Source: Macrostomum hystrix (taxonomy: Eukaryota > Platyhelminthes > Macrostomidae). Taken from it: a stretch of DNA of 64,000 nt. Shown here in pieces: positions 46,405 through 57,537 of this stretch (position 1 is the first letter of the stretch; every line of letters starts with the position of its first letter). The DNA is taken from positions 7,745,001 to 7,809,000 of the forward strand of contig CATNEN010000001.1 in NCBI GenBank assembly GCA_950097015.1, in the 5' to 3' direction. A model generated the notes under the pieces. The model searched no databases. It saw only the letters and a program-made list of their open reading frames with translations, and had not been told where the DNA came from. Both the position numbers and the translations under genes were made by a program.

Positions 46405-49400
46405 TCAGCCAAAAGCTTGAAACTCGCAAATGCACACTGGGTAGTTATTTTGGTTAACAACCCGAACCCTGCTACCAAATCGATTACAGCTGAAGTTGGC
46501 AATCGAGAACGGCGCAAACAAATTTACGAAGTTACACTCGACACCGTCCACTAGCAGTAAGAAGCTATTGAGTCGCTCAGGGCAGCAGTCCTGCCTGTTG
46601 TAGATTGTAACGTAGGAGACAAGAGCTGGCCTGACTAGTTTCGCCTCGAACCATTCAAAACTTTTGTAATCAGTATGGCTGCACGAGTTTAAGTAATAGT
46701 TCTGACTAGTATTGCCATCAATCGCTCGAGTACAGTTCATGCCCCATGCTGTGGAACTTTGGTTGCAACCGCTGATGCTTAGCTGTGAATCCCGTTGTTC
46801 AGAAGAATCTACAATAGAAAAACACTAAATGATAATTGTGAAGTGTACATCGAAATATGTTCAATATGATTGTAACTTCGAAATCAGATATTTGATTAAA
46901 CTTTCAATCTAGAACGTTGACCAACGCTGAGAAGTTTAACGTTTTATGTTCATTCAGCCAAGGACTTCTATACAATAGCATCTGGACTGGAAGCAAAGAA
47001 ATACCCATTTACCTCATGAGGCCAGTTTTTCCCCTGCTTTCTATGGAATCTGTCAAACTGGGAAATGCAAGATCAGAAATTCAAATATCGGAAATGCAGA
47101 GATGTAATGTTAACTGGCTAGTTCCTTTCTTCAGATTATTAATTTATGTTTACCTTGAAGCAACAACGCAAATTCAAAAGAATGAACGCATGTGCAGGTG
47201 TGCTTCAAACAATCGGTAACAAACAAAACACGTAGGCAATGGTAACGTAGAACTTGCAGAATAGTGCTCACAGAGGTCATATTGGCATCAAATGAAAGTT
47301 ATTTGTCTGTTCTTGCACTGGAAAGTTTGGCCGACTTTCGCTTACTTCGAGCCCCAGCTCCACCAACCCAAACGTCCTTGACTGCATTTTTCATCATGCA
47401 GTTGAAAAATGCATGGTGAATACCTTTTTTCTCATCATGGCCATCCGTGCACATCGTCTGACCCATGAAATGTTCCAGATAGTTGCTGTCATCCATCATC
47501 TCATCGACAATGTGACAGAACAGCTGCATCTGGTTGGGCGCATGCAGCAGCCGTCTGCGCAGTTCATTGCTCTGCCGGATCTCCTCGAACACCTGCCAGC
47601 AGTGTCTGGCCAGCCCGAAAGCGATATCAGACGGCTTGGATAGGCCACCCCGGTTGATCTCCTCCAAGAAGACGATGGCCGTGGCCTGAATCCCGCCATC
47701 AGTCTCAAGAGGCGGCAGATCGTCAGAGCCTAGCAGAAGTTCGCGGCAAAGATGCGCACCCGCACTTCCTTTGCACGAATTTCTTAGCGACTGCTCCACT
47801 TATATAGTAGATTACGGTACGGTCAGAGCTCAATGGCTGGATATTCATCTCTGACATCTTGCTTGCTAACTCTCGCGCCAGTTCCTTCACGCGCTGATCC
47901 TTGGGTGTAGTATTTGAGTGCATCTCGAGTTGAATCACAAAATACTGCCACTGCCAGCTTCACTCACGACTTCTCGATGTTCTTAGGGTTCAGCACAGCA
48001 GGGCTGAGCTTGTGAGCAAGTGTCACCGGTTTGTTGGCTTCAGCATTGAACAGCTCACCGATGTGACAAAAGTGAGCGTCGCAGGCTTCTGTAAAAACTG
48101 GTGGGAATGCTGGGCAGCGAAATGATTTCCGTGTCTGGAAGTCGTTGTATATGTTCTTGAGGTTGTGCACGGGATCGATCACAATGAAGATAGGCTGCCC
48201 TGTGACCCTATCAGTAGTTGACTCATTATTAACGGATATTGCAATGATGGAGAACTGCAGGCTGCGCAGCAAATCCATGACATCCTGGAACCAGTGACTG
48301 AGCTTCTGTGCTGTCAGCTTTGCCACAGGAAACATGGACACCTTGTCCTTGTACTTGCCTGCAATTGGCATTATCAATTATATAGATCTCATCAATCATC
48401 AGCACCACAACTCGCTCTATCTGTGTCAGCTTGGACGCTCGCAGCCGAAGGTAACTCTGAGAATCAATCCATCCTTTCCAATTCTCCGCGTGACTGATCG
48501 CAGAGTTCGCTCTGATGGCAGGCAGAGAATCTCTTGCTCACGTAGAAGCCCGTAAGCTGCAGCACTTACTGAATAAATCATGTAGCACAAGACCATCAGC
48601 TGTTGAGAGTATCTCCTCGAGGTCTTTGGCTCACAGCTCAACTGCAGCTGCTCTCGAATAAAAGTCACCGACCTGTCTTCCTTTTGCTCTGAAGCACTTG
48701 TCAGATTGTTGTGGGCCATGTCCATGAAGTGAGCGAAATGATTCTCAACAACAACGTTCAAGTCCTTCTTTCAAATTTTTGACTCGAGCCATCAAATTCA
48801 CACCTTCACTGATGGAAGAAACTTTTCCATACGAGCCAACCAATTTTATCACCTGGTCTTGTAACAGTGCTGTGCCATTCAGACCAACGGAGACTTTGTG
48901 ATTCGGTCCAATGCAGATGGAGCACGCAACCTGGCAGACATGCTTTTCCTCCAGGATGAAGATGCATAGGAACTCGTTGCAAATTGCAGTTTGAAAGCCA
49001 TCTGGTCTCGTTTCCTCTGATTCGAGCAATTCTTGAATTTCTCGTGGCTAGTATGTGCTCCGAGCTGCTTGCCGGACAGAAGAAAGGTATGCAGGTGCAT
49101 TAGGAAAGATAGTTGGCACCGCATCTTGCCTCAGATAACGCTTGGTCAGCAGTTCTTTCTTCTCTCTGCGAGTGATATTGCTATCTCGAGTTGTTTCGAC
49201 GAAGTCCTCAGTGGTGAAATGAAGCGAGCAGATACGAGAATACTTGGTGGGCTGAAACGCCTTCCTCGGATTTGCCTTATTCCATTTTTTCAATAGACTC
49301 GGATTGTTGAGTGGATAGCAATGAAATGTCACAGTACCTGGCGTTGAACTATTAGCGAAGCCGCTCTTGCAACCGAATGCGGAACACTTGTTCACCACAG

Positions 49401-50273
49401 TGAAGGGTATGCTTTCATGGCGCAGAAATCCTTGGCAAAGAAATCTGAGGAAACTGCGTTGAGTATAAAATGAAACAAAAAACTAGCTTTTTACCATAGA
49501 CATTCGAATCGGTCTTTATTACAGTTATAGCTGTCATTAATGAATAATTTTTTCTCAAGCATGTCTCGACCATAGACAACAGCCTTTCACTTCATCTCCC
49601 ATGTGAGGCGTTTTTGTCTATGGTCAAGACATGGTTGAGAGGAACGACTATAAAGTGAAAGGCCTTTGATTCCCCGCTATAACTGTGTAATAATACCAAT
49701 AGTGCATTGTTTCCTCGTGCGCTAATTTCTATGACCTAAAAGACCAAGCATTATTTAGTCATTAATGGTGTCAAACGAAAACGCTGTCCGCTGTTCGCTG
49801 TCCACAAAATTTTTTGCGGTCATTTGCGTAGGTTGACCTTGAAAAAATTGTACCATTAACCAATGAAAATAAAAACCGGATAATTCTGGTATCAATCAAA
49901 TGTGTGTGACCTTGGGCGCCAAGTGAAATAATTGAATGTTCATACCAAGTTTTCTAACGTAGACGGCGCAGCTTTTAGCGACTGTAGGCCAAAAATTTGA
50001 GCCAAACGCGGTCCTATTGAACAGCCAGCAGAAACTTTGAAGCCGATAGAAGCCAAAGCACACCTGCTTGACAGAGCATAGAGAGGAGCAAACAATCCTA
50101 CTGCCCTTGTCTGGCAAGACTTCGGAAGCCATTGGGACTGAGAAGCTGCTCAAATTTACTGCCTGAAAGGTGCTTTCGGACGTGCTTTTGCTCGAAACCA
50201 GGAGCAGATGTTGAACGGCGACTAAAGCCACGATCAAGCTCTGGAGCGCAATGCGAGCCTGTACGTCTAGCAT
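46405..50273 (-). CDS. Secreted PAN-like + F-type lectin (fucolectin) domain protein
   Basis: Predicted extracellular fucose-binding lectin. Exons: 50273-49946 and 46808-46405, joined in phase 1, giving 243 residues. The N-terminus has a signal-like hydrophobic run (ALQSLIVALVAVQHLLLVSS) followed by a cysteine-rich PAN/apple-like segment (VCSSLCSVKQVCFGFYR ... CWLFNRTAF ... KSCAVYV). Exon 2 encodes an F-type lectin (FTP) domain: AIDGNT, CSHTD, WFEAKL, then YNRQDCCPERL. The spacing of His154, Arg181 and Arg188 equals that of the fucose-binding His/Arg/Arg triad of eel fucolectin, so binding is plausible. Such lectins serve in innate recognition in many invertebrates. The 3.1 kb intron is largely a P-element relic. 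A disrupted paralogue lies at 52.3-54.0 kb. Confidence 0.78.
47299..49398 (-). mobile_element. P-element-like transposase relic (THAP9 family) in lectin gene intron
   Basis: Starts with a THAP zinc finger: C-x4-C (CSAFGC), C-x2-H (CSLHF) and the AVPTIFP signature. There follow a coiled/linker region (VKNLKEGLERC), a block matching the P-element region before the nuclease (LREQEILCLPSERTLRSV), the nuclease motif VVVLMIDEIYI (about 48410), IVIDPVHNLKNIYNDF, and the C-terminal IYYISGAVAKKF and HHAFFNCMMKNA blocks. At least five frame changes split it into segments 49398-49048, 49029-48745, 48761-48426, 48377-47964, 47938-47723 and 47799-47299, and the THAP frame has no ATG, so it is inactive, although some breaks could be introns. 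It is oriented like its host gene. Confidence 0.82.
49560..49633. repeat. 20 bp inverted repeat upstream of the P-element relic
   Basis: CATGTCTCGACCATAGACAA at 49560-49579 and its inverse complement (19 of 20 matched) at 49614-49633. A further pair, AGCCTTTCACTT (49580) and AAGTGAAAGGCC (49653), continues the symmetry. The position just 5' of the THAP coding region suggests terminal or subterminal repeats of the element. Confidence 0.7.
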
Positions 50274-51050
50274 GATACAGGTGCCAATCTGGATTCGCTT
50301 TCCAACCTGTAATATTGCGGGTTAACTGCACAGCTCAGACAAATCAGAGATTAAACTGTTTAAGCCACAACTGCTTTCGATATCCTCACAAATTCCTTGT
50401 TGCGCCTAAAATTCTGCTGTTTTCGACACATTTAGTTGCTTTATAATGTTCTAATGATTTTAAGATGTCAATCTAATTTAAATTGTGTCTTGAGGATAGA
50501 AAAACGAACGCCTGTTTGCTAGATCGAATACGTAGAAGACTTGAAAAGAAGAGGATATGATGATTCTTATCTCATCTTAAGAGCTTATCTCATCTCCAGA
50601 CAAAATTTAAGTAAATATACGCGACAAAATTCGATGCTTATTTGCTCAGAAAAGAACACTTTCAATGGCCAGCTGTAATGGGTTAAATATTTTGAATTAA
50701 AGAAGCACCCTTTCTTTTTCAAATAATATACCAACTTTGAGGCAGTCCCGAAGATAAATAAAGTAATTTGCAAAGCAATTTTCAGCGTGAATTGTTCCAA
50801 AATCTTATATTGCTACACCCAGTCATTGGTATTTACTCGCAGTCCTAAACCAGTTCATATGGCTAGGTGTGGCAGCCTGACCAGTCTATGGACTGAACAG
50901 GAGGTGTACACAGAATGTAGAATAAAATGACTTTCTGCGTCGCCAAGCTACAACACGCGGTTCCTTCAATAAATTATCGAAACTGAGAAAGTATAAGCGC
51001 CAGCGATATCTTGACTTACATGACTTAGGTTGAGGGGGCATCCTCCGGAT
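50274..51050. other. Upstream of the PAN-fucolectin gene
   Basis: AT-rich promoter/intergenic sequence with a short family B SINE-tail piece at about 50878-50920. No gene recognised. Confidence 0.45.
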
Positions 51051-51103
51051 GCAGGAGGCGTCCAGTCGCGACTATTGCGCTAGCCCCTAGTGACCACGGG
51101 CAA

Positions 51104-51665
51104 CTAAAGCTGGGGTGTCGCGCAGGGGGATCCGGTGATGCCGGCGTCCACGGCGCGGTAACGAACGAGCTGGCGGATGTTCACAGGCCTACAAACGTCG
51201 GAGAGGTCCGGGTTTGGGCCGAGATAGGTGAGCCTGTCCTGAGTGAAGGCGGGGCAGTCGCAAATAAAATGCTCTGCATCCTCAACGTTGGAGAGGCAGA
51301 AAAGGCACTCCTCACTGCGGATTTTGCCTTGCAGGAAGCGGTGTATAGCGAAACAGCCATTGCCAGAGAGAGCCATGGTGACTGCCCTGATGTCCCTGCG
51401 GTTAAGTCCAAGCAGGGCTTTGCGGAGGGCAGTGGAGGGACAAGGAACAGCAGCGCGAGCCTGCCGACAACCAGCGGTGTTGATCCACCCGTCCTTCGAG
51501 GTCACACACTGGTTAATCCAAATGTTGACGACGGCGAAAGGGGTGGAGAGCGAACCAGGCACGGGGCCAAAAAGCGAGCCCGTCGAACTGGCCTTGGCAA
51601 GGCTGTCGGCCGATTCGTTACCGCGGGGTGGCCAGATGCCCTGGAATCCACCTTAGGGAGACCTT
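51104..51665 (-). mobile_element. LINE 3' end: RNase H and zinc-knuckle tail
   Basis: On the minus strand [10 protein letters not shown] and, after a one-base shift, [11 protein letters not shown] form the final motif of a retrotransposon RNase H (the WxPGHxxxxGNExAD-LAK block). The following 152-codon frame has the LINE C-terminal region: [20 protein letters not shown], a Cys-Cys-His-Cys knuckle ([21 protein letters not shown]) and a stop at 51104. It resembles Jockey/I-type or CR1-related elements. 5' truncated and frameshifted. Confidence 0.75.
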
Positions 51666-51699
51666 GTTATGTGTCCCTTAGGTGCTTAAGTCCACGACT

Positions 51700-51935
51700 T
51701 TACAGGAAGAGAGATGTAGAAAAAGTACACACGCACATAGATACTGTACGCAGGCACACACTTTCTCATCGTCAGGCAATGTGCACTTTCAATGTATACC
51801 ATATAGAGGTTGGCCCAAAAAGGTGTAAATTACATGACAAGCTCCAAATGAATGTAGTCTCGCCGCGGAATCGAACTCGGGGACCTTGGTGAGAGAGAGA
51901 CAAACGCGTTAGACAGCTCTGTCACTCGCCCACCC
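51700..51935 (-). repeat. tRNA-derived SINE, family A, copy 2
   Basis: Minus-strand tRNA-like head with A-box-like GTGACAGAGCTGTCTAACGCG region and a good B box (GAGTTCGATTCC) followed by GCGGCGAGAC; the body has CATTCATTTGG and AATTTACACC then GGGCCAACCT, as in copy 1 at 13690-13965. The two copies differ at many positions, so the family is not young. Confidence 0.72.
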
Positions 51936-52275
51936 GATATTTGTATCCCTATACTTTGCATCCACAATTGTTACCACTTTACTGTTTAATAAACCAGCGG
52001 TTATATCATCCGATGGTAAAATAATTAAAGGCAGTTCGAAAGAAAGATAGACTTACTCACGAAAGAATTCTGGTTAAAAATTAAAAAGAAAATGGACTAT
52101 GTGCGAATATTAAAGTGCAAGTGTGAACACTTATCGTTTTGCATAAAAATTGTATGCAGACATCTGGCCAGAATAACTTTTTTAAGTTAAAGCAGTTAAA
52201 TTTTTCAGCAGAGAGTCGCTCTATGATATGATATTGCGGTTGCAAGATCAGTATAGTGACAATTTGCAGTCACGG

Positions 52276-52716
52276 CTAATGCCACCAAGAGAATTGATGG
52301 CTGCGTTCTGCTGCATTCACACGCACCGCATTGTCAGCTTGTCGATTGAGTTTCAGTTGCAAGCAGAAAATCACAGTTTTCAGGCTGACCACTCTCAGTT
52401 TGCTGCCGAACCCGGCCCAGCTGAAGTTGGCCACGGAGAAGGGCATTGTGAGGTTGACTCGGTTGCACTCAACTCCATCCAGACGCAGTGTGAACTGCTT
52501 GAGTCGATCAGAGCAACAGTCCAGCCTGTTGTAGACGGTGACGCACGATACGAAAGCAGGTTTCGCCAGTTGCGCCTGCCACCACTCAAAGCTTGTTCTA
52601 TCTGTGTGGGTGCAAGACCCCATAAAGTAGTCTTGGGTAAAATTGCCATCAAGTGCTAGAGAGCATTGCTTAGACTGGAAAGTCGAGCTCTGATTGCAGC
52701 CAATTGTACACAGCTT
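52276..52716 (-). CDS. F-type lectin (fucolectin) domain exon of a second, probably broken gene
   Basis: Paralogue of exon 2 of the 46.4-50.3 kb gene. After an acceptor-like TTGTAG the frame reads IGCNQSST, LALDGN, CTHTD, WWQAQL, YNRLDCCSDRL and LRLDGVECNRVNLTMPFSVA. The His/Arg/Arg fucose-binding triad is kept with exact spacing. The last beta strand differs: the frame runs on for about 30 residues past the point where the intact paralogue ends, suggesting a frameshift near the end. Its entry phase (0) differs from that of the intact gene (1), and the PAN exon upstream is damaged, so expression as an intact lectin is doubtful. Confidence 0.6.
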   Translation of the reverse strand, partial: KLCTIGCNQSSTFQSKQCSLALDGNFTQDYFMGSCTHTDRTSFEWWQAQLAKPAFVSCVTVYNRLDCCSDRLKQFTLRLDGVECNRVNLTMPFSVANFSWAGFGSKLRVVSLKTVIFCLQLKLNRQADNAVRVNAAERSHQFSWWH

Positions 52717-53708
52717 CTACAATTGAGCGTTAGAGACGTCTGGTAAAATTTAAGTATAGAATGACTCCAAAAACGTGATATAAAATCTACAAGTGTCAAT
52801 AAGAACAATCGGATTCTCTCCACTGTTTTTAGTTTTAGATAAACCAATAAAGATACGAATTAATTGTCTGCGATGCAAGTGTTGCAGGGCTATTCTATAA
52901 TATTTAATATCCCACTGATGCCACCAAAGTTGTACCAGGTCTGATCTCACTGCTGCTGTTTCAAATAGATATTTTAGACTGGCGGTCCTTAAATGGGCCG
53001 TTTCAACTTCTCAATATGGTAGCGCATGTGTTGCACGAGCGGTAATTAGGCACTATATGTACTTTTCAGCCGATTAGGCGTTCCCGAGATTAGAGTTTAG
53101 CAGTTCCCTCTTAGTAATATTCTTAGTATAAATCTGAGTATATGTCTTAGTATGGTTCTTAATATGGTTCTCAGTATAGTTCTTAGTATGGTTCTTAGTA
53201 TGGTTCTTAGTATAGTTCTTAGTATGGTTCTTAGTATAGTTCTTAGTATGGTTCTTAGTATAGTATACTCAGTATATCTCTCAATATCTTCTCACAAATG
53301 GCTAACACAATGAATTCTTTCCTCAAATCACTCTTTTATATCTCGAACACACTTAAAGCTTCAACAATGACTTGACTTTCGGCCAACAATTTTACTCACA
53401 CACTCTCTCTCACTCTCTTACACGCACGGCGAGTTTATTTTTCTGTCTGAAAAACTGCGGCTATATATACAATAGTTTTTTAGCATTTGTTTAAATGGTG
53501 AATTTTCACAAAATATTTACTCGGTAATCATTAAAACAAAAATGTTCATACAGTATTACTTTCAATATAGTAAAGAGTAAAACAAAATTTTGTTATTTTT
53601 GGCTTGTATTTAATTTTTAGATTTTTTAGTCTTTTTATAAAACGTACATTTACAACAAAAAAATGAAACATATACAACAAAACTAAAACTGATAATGTAT
53701 TTACACCG
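52717..53708. other. Intron or spacer of the broken lectin gene
   Basis: AT-rich, with one 12 bp array (listed separately) and CT-rich tracts at about 53400. No other exon recognised. Confidence 0.4.
53110..53285. repeat. 12 bp minisatellite TTCTTAGTATGG
   Basis: About 14 copies of TTCTTAGTATGG / TTCTTAGTATAG, alternating in part, between the fucolectin exon and the PAN remnant of the second lectin gene. Confidence 0.9.
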
Positions 53709-53985
53709 TTACACAAGGACTACTAAAGGACTGCTAGTGCTAACTATACTTGTGGTCCTTGCAGCGATGCTGGTTGTACAACTGCCCTTAAACACTAGCT
53801 CCCTGATCGTACAAAATAACCGGCTGAAGAAGCCGCACAGCTCGACTGCGGGCTGGCCTGGTCGGTTGAAGAATGCCGAAGCGTTGAACAGTCGGCACAG
53901 ACCGTCGAGCCAGCGGAAGCTGAAGCAGACGGCTCCTCTGGCAACACACTGCTGGGACAGACAGTGCAGCCTCCCGAACAACAAC
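53709..53985 (-). pseudogene. PAN-like exon remnant of the second lectin gene
   Basis: The minus-strand frame LSQQCVARGAVCFSFRW, LCRLFNASAFF, ELCGFFSRL aligns cysteine for cysteine with the PAN-like part of the intact gene (SLCSVKQVCFGFYR, CWLFNRTAF, KSCAVYVRKL). The signal peptide and the first part of the domain are missing; in their place, directly upstream, is the 3' end of a LINE. No donor site gives the phase needed for the fucolectin exon at 52716. Interpreted as a gene broken by the insertion. Confidence 0.5.
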
Positions 53986-54539
53986 AACAACAAAGGACGA
54001 CAACCCAAGGCCGAAGCCAAAGGGGGCTGCCGTCAAAAGGCACGTGCAAGAGCAGAGTGGCGCAGAATTGTCAGTCCGCGGGGGTCGGAGATTCCAGCGT
54101 CAGTCAGTAGCAGTTCAGGGTAGCGTAGCGCCCTCGCCTGACCACGCCGCCAGGGCCCCCGCAGTGAAAGCAGCAGCACGTCCTGCAGTGGCTCGGGGCA
54201 GCGCTGCTCCGCACGGATGGCGTGGCCAGCCAGCAGCTGCAGGCGCCGGATGCGCAGCAACTGACTTGGCCGGCAGAGCTGGGCCCGGCGATAGAGCTGA
54301 TCATAGTTGCTGGTGTTGGTGACGGCAGTCGGCGAATAGTGGACGCTGAAAGCGGCTCGCAGGAGTCCAGCGTGGGCGGCATCGAGTTGCTTCTCCTGCG
54401 TGCCGTTCAGAGTCCACGGCAGCCTCCCGACTCCGGACAGATCGGCGAAGTAGGACGGCTCGGGCAGGCAGCCGCGGCTGACCATGAGCGTCTGAACCGC
54501 GGCGATGGCAGATAGGGAACACTGACTATAAGTCCCCAC
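53980..54539 (-). mobile_element. LINE reverse-transcriptase C-terminal fragment
   Basis: The minus-strand frame ending at 54033 resembles the tail of craniate/invertebrate RTE- or CR1-like polymerases: WTLNGTQEKQLDAAHAGLLR, NYDQLYRRAQLCRPSQLLR, RRLQLLAGHAIRAEQ and a basic GPWRRGQARALRYPELLLTD stretch, the usual order after the RT domain. A (TTG)5 run at about 53985-54000 could be its 3' simple-repeat tail. GC-rich compared with its surroundings. 5' truncated. Confidence 0.7.
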
Positions 54540-57537
54540 AGCAGAAGCAGCAGCTGTGGACTTAAAAGCTGCAACTGCATTTAGAAGAAATTTTAACGCA
54601 TTAAAAACGTAGAACTCGCAAACATGGATTGCTTAATTTCAACATTTACTGCATATCACAATCATTTATCGCTTCATATACGAAATTTTATAAAAATCGG
54701 CGTGGAAAAAAAGTTTACTTTCAAAGAATCCATTAATTTCCGGAATGTTTGCATCTACCTATTTGAACAAGGTTCCTCTCTTGTGCTAGAACCGGACGTT
54801 TCGGAGGCAAATAGTTACAAAGTGAAATTTAGTGCTTCTCGTTTTTTACTGTATTCGGGTGATCGTCTTAACTATGTTGTTTGCTTTACTAAAGTAAATT
54901 TTACTAGGCGTGTCACTCATTGTCAACTATAACAATTAAACGGTTATTCGTTATGCGAATTTTTTTATTAGTAAACGATTTGCTACATGCAGTATCTGAT
55001 CCATACTCCTGGTTCTAAAGGTATCACTTGTAGCTCCTAGTTGTAGTCTGTACGAGTGTATTTCGTGCATACTGTATGTATATAGTTCATATAGCGAGGT
55101 ATTCTTAGGTGATTACTAGCATGACGCTATATATAATATATATCGAGGTGATCGTGTTTTTGATCGCTACGAAAGTATGATCGCTAAAAATAGTATGAGA
55201 AATCGTATTTGGGGCTCCAGTGAGTAATCTAAGAGTCGTTTGCGATTATATAAGGGTAATTAGATAAAATATAAAGAAGATGATTAAACAGGAGATGTTG
55301 GTATAATATGGTGATAGACAGATTAAAATAACACCCCAAAGCCCATAACAGCAAAATAGCAGTCGGATGTGAAAAAAAGAATTTAACAAACAAACAAGTT
55401 ATAACACCTAAATTTACACATTAGTATACTATTTAACCTTTTTCTAGAAAAAATGAAAAAGTCAGATCTAATTAAAACTTTTTTCATTTGTTGTTTTTGT
55501 GTTTACATTTAAAATGCGTCTCTTTATATTTTTCTATCCAATTGTACCGACCGACCGACATGTCATATATTATGTAATTTACATTATAGGCCTATTTAAT
55601 CATTCCCCAGTTCTTAATTATTTTATTCGTTTGTTTTGCTGTTCATTGCTAATGCCTATTGTGCAAATGTGTTATGTTTGTTTTCACTGTAAAGTACTTG
55701 TTTAGCTAGGCCCTAAAATTTAATTAAAGCACGCTTTATAGGCTATTAGGCCTAATATTAGTAATGAGCCCAGTGTCTTTCCGAGATCAAGATTTAGACA
55801 TTTTGACAATTAAATTTGTATTCATGATTTATTATTTAGCAAGTGGCCTTTTTTTGTGCATGGTGAGGCATTGTACATTGCATATAGAACAAAAAGTATA
55901 TACAAATCATTCAAATTAGTCAATTTGCTGGTATTCTATCTGCTCACTGACATAATAGCAATTTCTTATTCTAGTTCATGCCATGTTGGCCAACTTGTCT
56001 CTGGGCAGACAAGATTGTAGTAGACAAAGAGACTAAAACATACCTATCTCTAGGCCTAGGCCCTAGACACCTTGCTAGAATAATAAAATCTCTGGTCCTA
56101 GATAAGATATTGTGTGTATCAGAATTTAAAAAATAAATTTAAAACTATACTATAGATGTGGGGCTACTTTGATACATTTCAATGGGGCCTTCAAGCTCCA
56201 CATAATTTTAATAAAGATTTTTCTAGTGCTTGTCAAGTATCAGAAATAATTTTTTGACCTTTTAGTTCTAAACTTTTTGCAATCAGTTCTTTTTTATGTG
56301 CAGGCTTTCAGAATTAAAGTATATAAAAAATTACATTGTTATTATTTTTTCCTAATTCCTCTTAAACAGTGAACATAAAATGTGGTTTGAATCCTCAATT
56401 AGCTACTATGATACTATTACTATATTGATTTGTCTTGTAGACTTCTTACTAGGCTGGACCTATTAAAAAAATATTTTGTTCTAACATTTAATTTTAATAA
56501 TTCAACATAATAAGGTACAGTGTTACCATAACAATTTACAAAAATGCATATACAGACAGCTATGTGTAGCTAAGACCATTGACCATAGCTTCACATGTAT
56601 CTAAGATGTGAATAAATGACTAAAAATGTGCTAGAAGCCTAGAGATACATGTATTTGTTAGATCTAGGTATATAGCAACATTGTAGTGCTACAAATTAGT
56701 GCAAGCTAGTCACCAGTATTGTATTTAGTACACAATAGAAATTAAAATTTCAATTGAATATTGGTCCAATGTAAATTTCATATTTTAATTTATCATTACA
56801 TTAAGATGCCTTTTTATAAGCAAAAATTGCAACAACTCAGCATTATGGCTAGGCTATAGAAGATAGCCACTAGGTAATTTCATGAATTTCATTAATGGGA
56901 TGGAAATTTCATAATTGCCACTTTATAGGCATTATTTATTATCATGTCCATTATATGATGTGGCTTGAATATGGACATAGAGACTGTCTATTATTCCTAA
57001 GTTATTTTGCAATAATATTGTTAATATTAGGGTAAGGGACTTGGTAGCCATGTGTATAATGTTGTAGCTAATAGGCACATAAGCTGTAATTACTCCTTTA
57101 ATTATAACTTGAGTTAATATTAACTTAATTTCTAAATTTCTAAAGATTCACTTCAAAGAGTGTAGTTGGTAGTGAGCCACCCATTAATTGGGCCTAGATG
57201 CCAATATCAATCTCACTAATTTAATTTTTGTATTGGCCTATTTGTTTATCTTTCAAATGCATGTTAAGTTAATCATTTGTATAATAGATTTATGGTAGGT
57301 ATTAGCCTTAGTGAATCCATTATTATTAAAAAATGTGTCATTATTATATGCATAATATCAAAGAAAAAAAATATTTTTTCAAGTTTTTAATTTTAGAGCA
57401 TTAAAGTATGCATTCAACCAACCAAGGCTATATGCATTTCCAGAGCCATTTGTAGTGTTCTAACTGTACAATAACCAAAAAATCAGCACAATAAAAGCTG
57501 AGACCAGAAGCTATTAAAGGACATTCCAACACCCAAA
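54540..57537. other. Intergenic, AT-rich, upstream of ZUP1
   Basis: Three kb without recognisable genes or arrays. A 102-codon open frame (54624-54932) starts with MDCLISTF but has no family resemblance and sits next to the LINE; I leave it unannotated. The ZUP1 promoter should be near the right end. Confidence 0.45.

Noticed and set aside
51243-51892. Plus-strand frames over the LINE tail
   Set aside because: They are antisense shadows of the minus-strand RNase H/zinc-knuckle region.
54624-54932. 102-codon hypothetical protein
   Set aside because: AT-rich, no recognisable domain, and next to LINE debris; it could be real but nothing in the sequence supports it.
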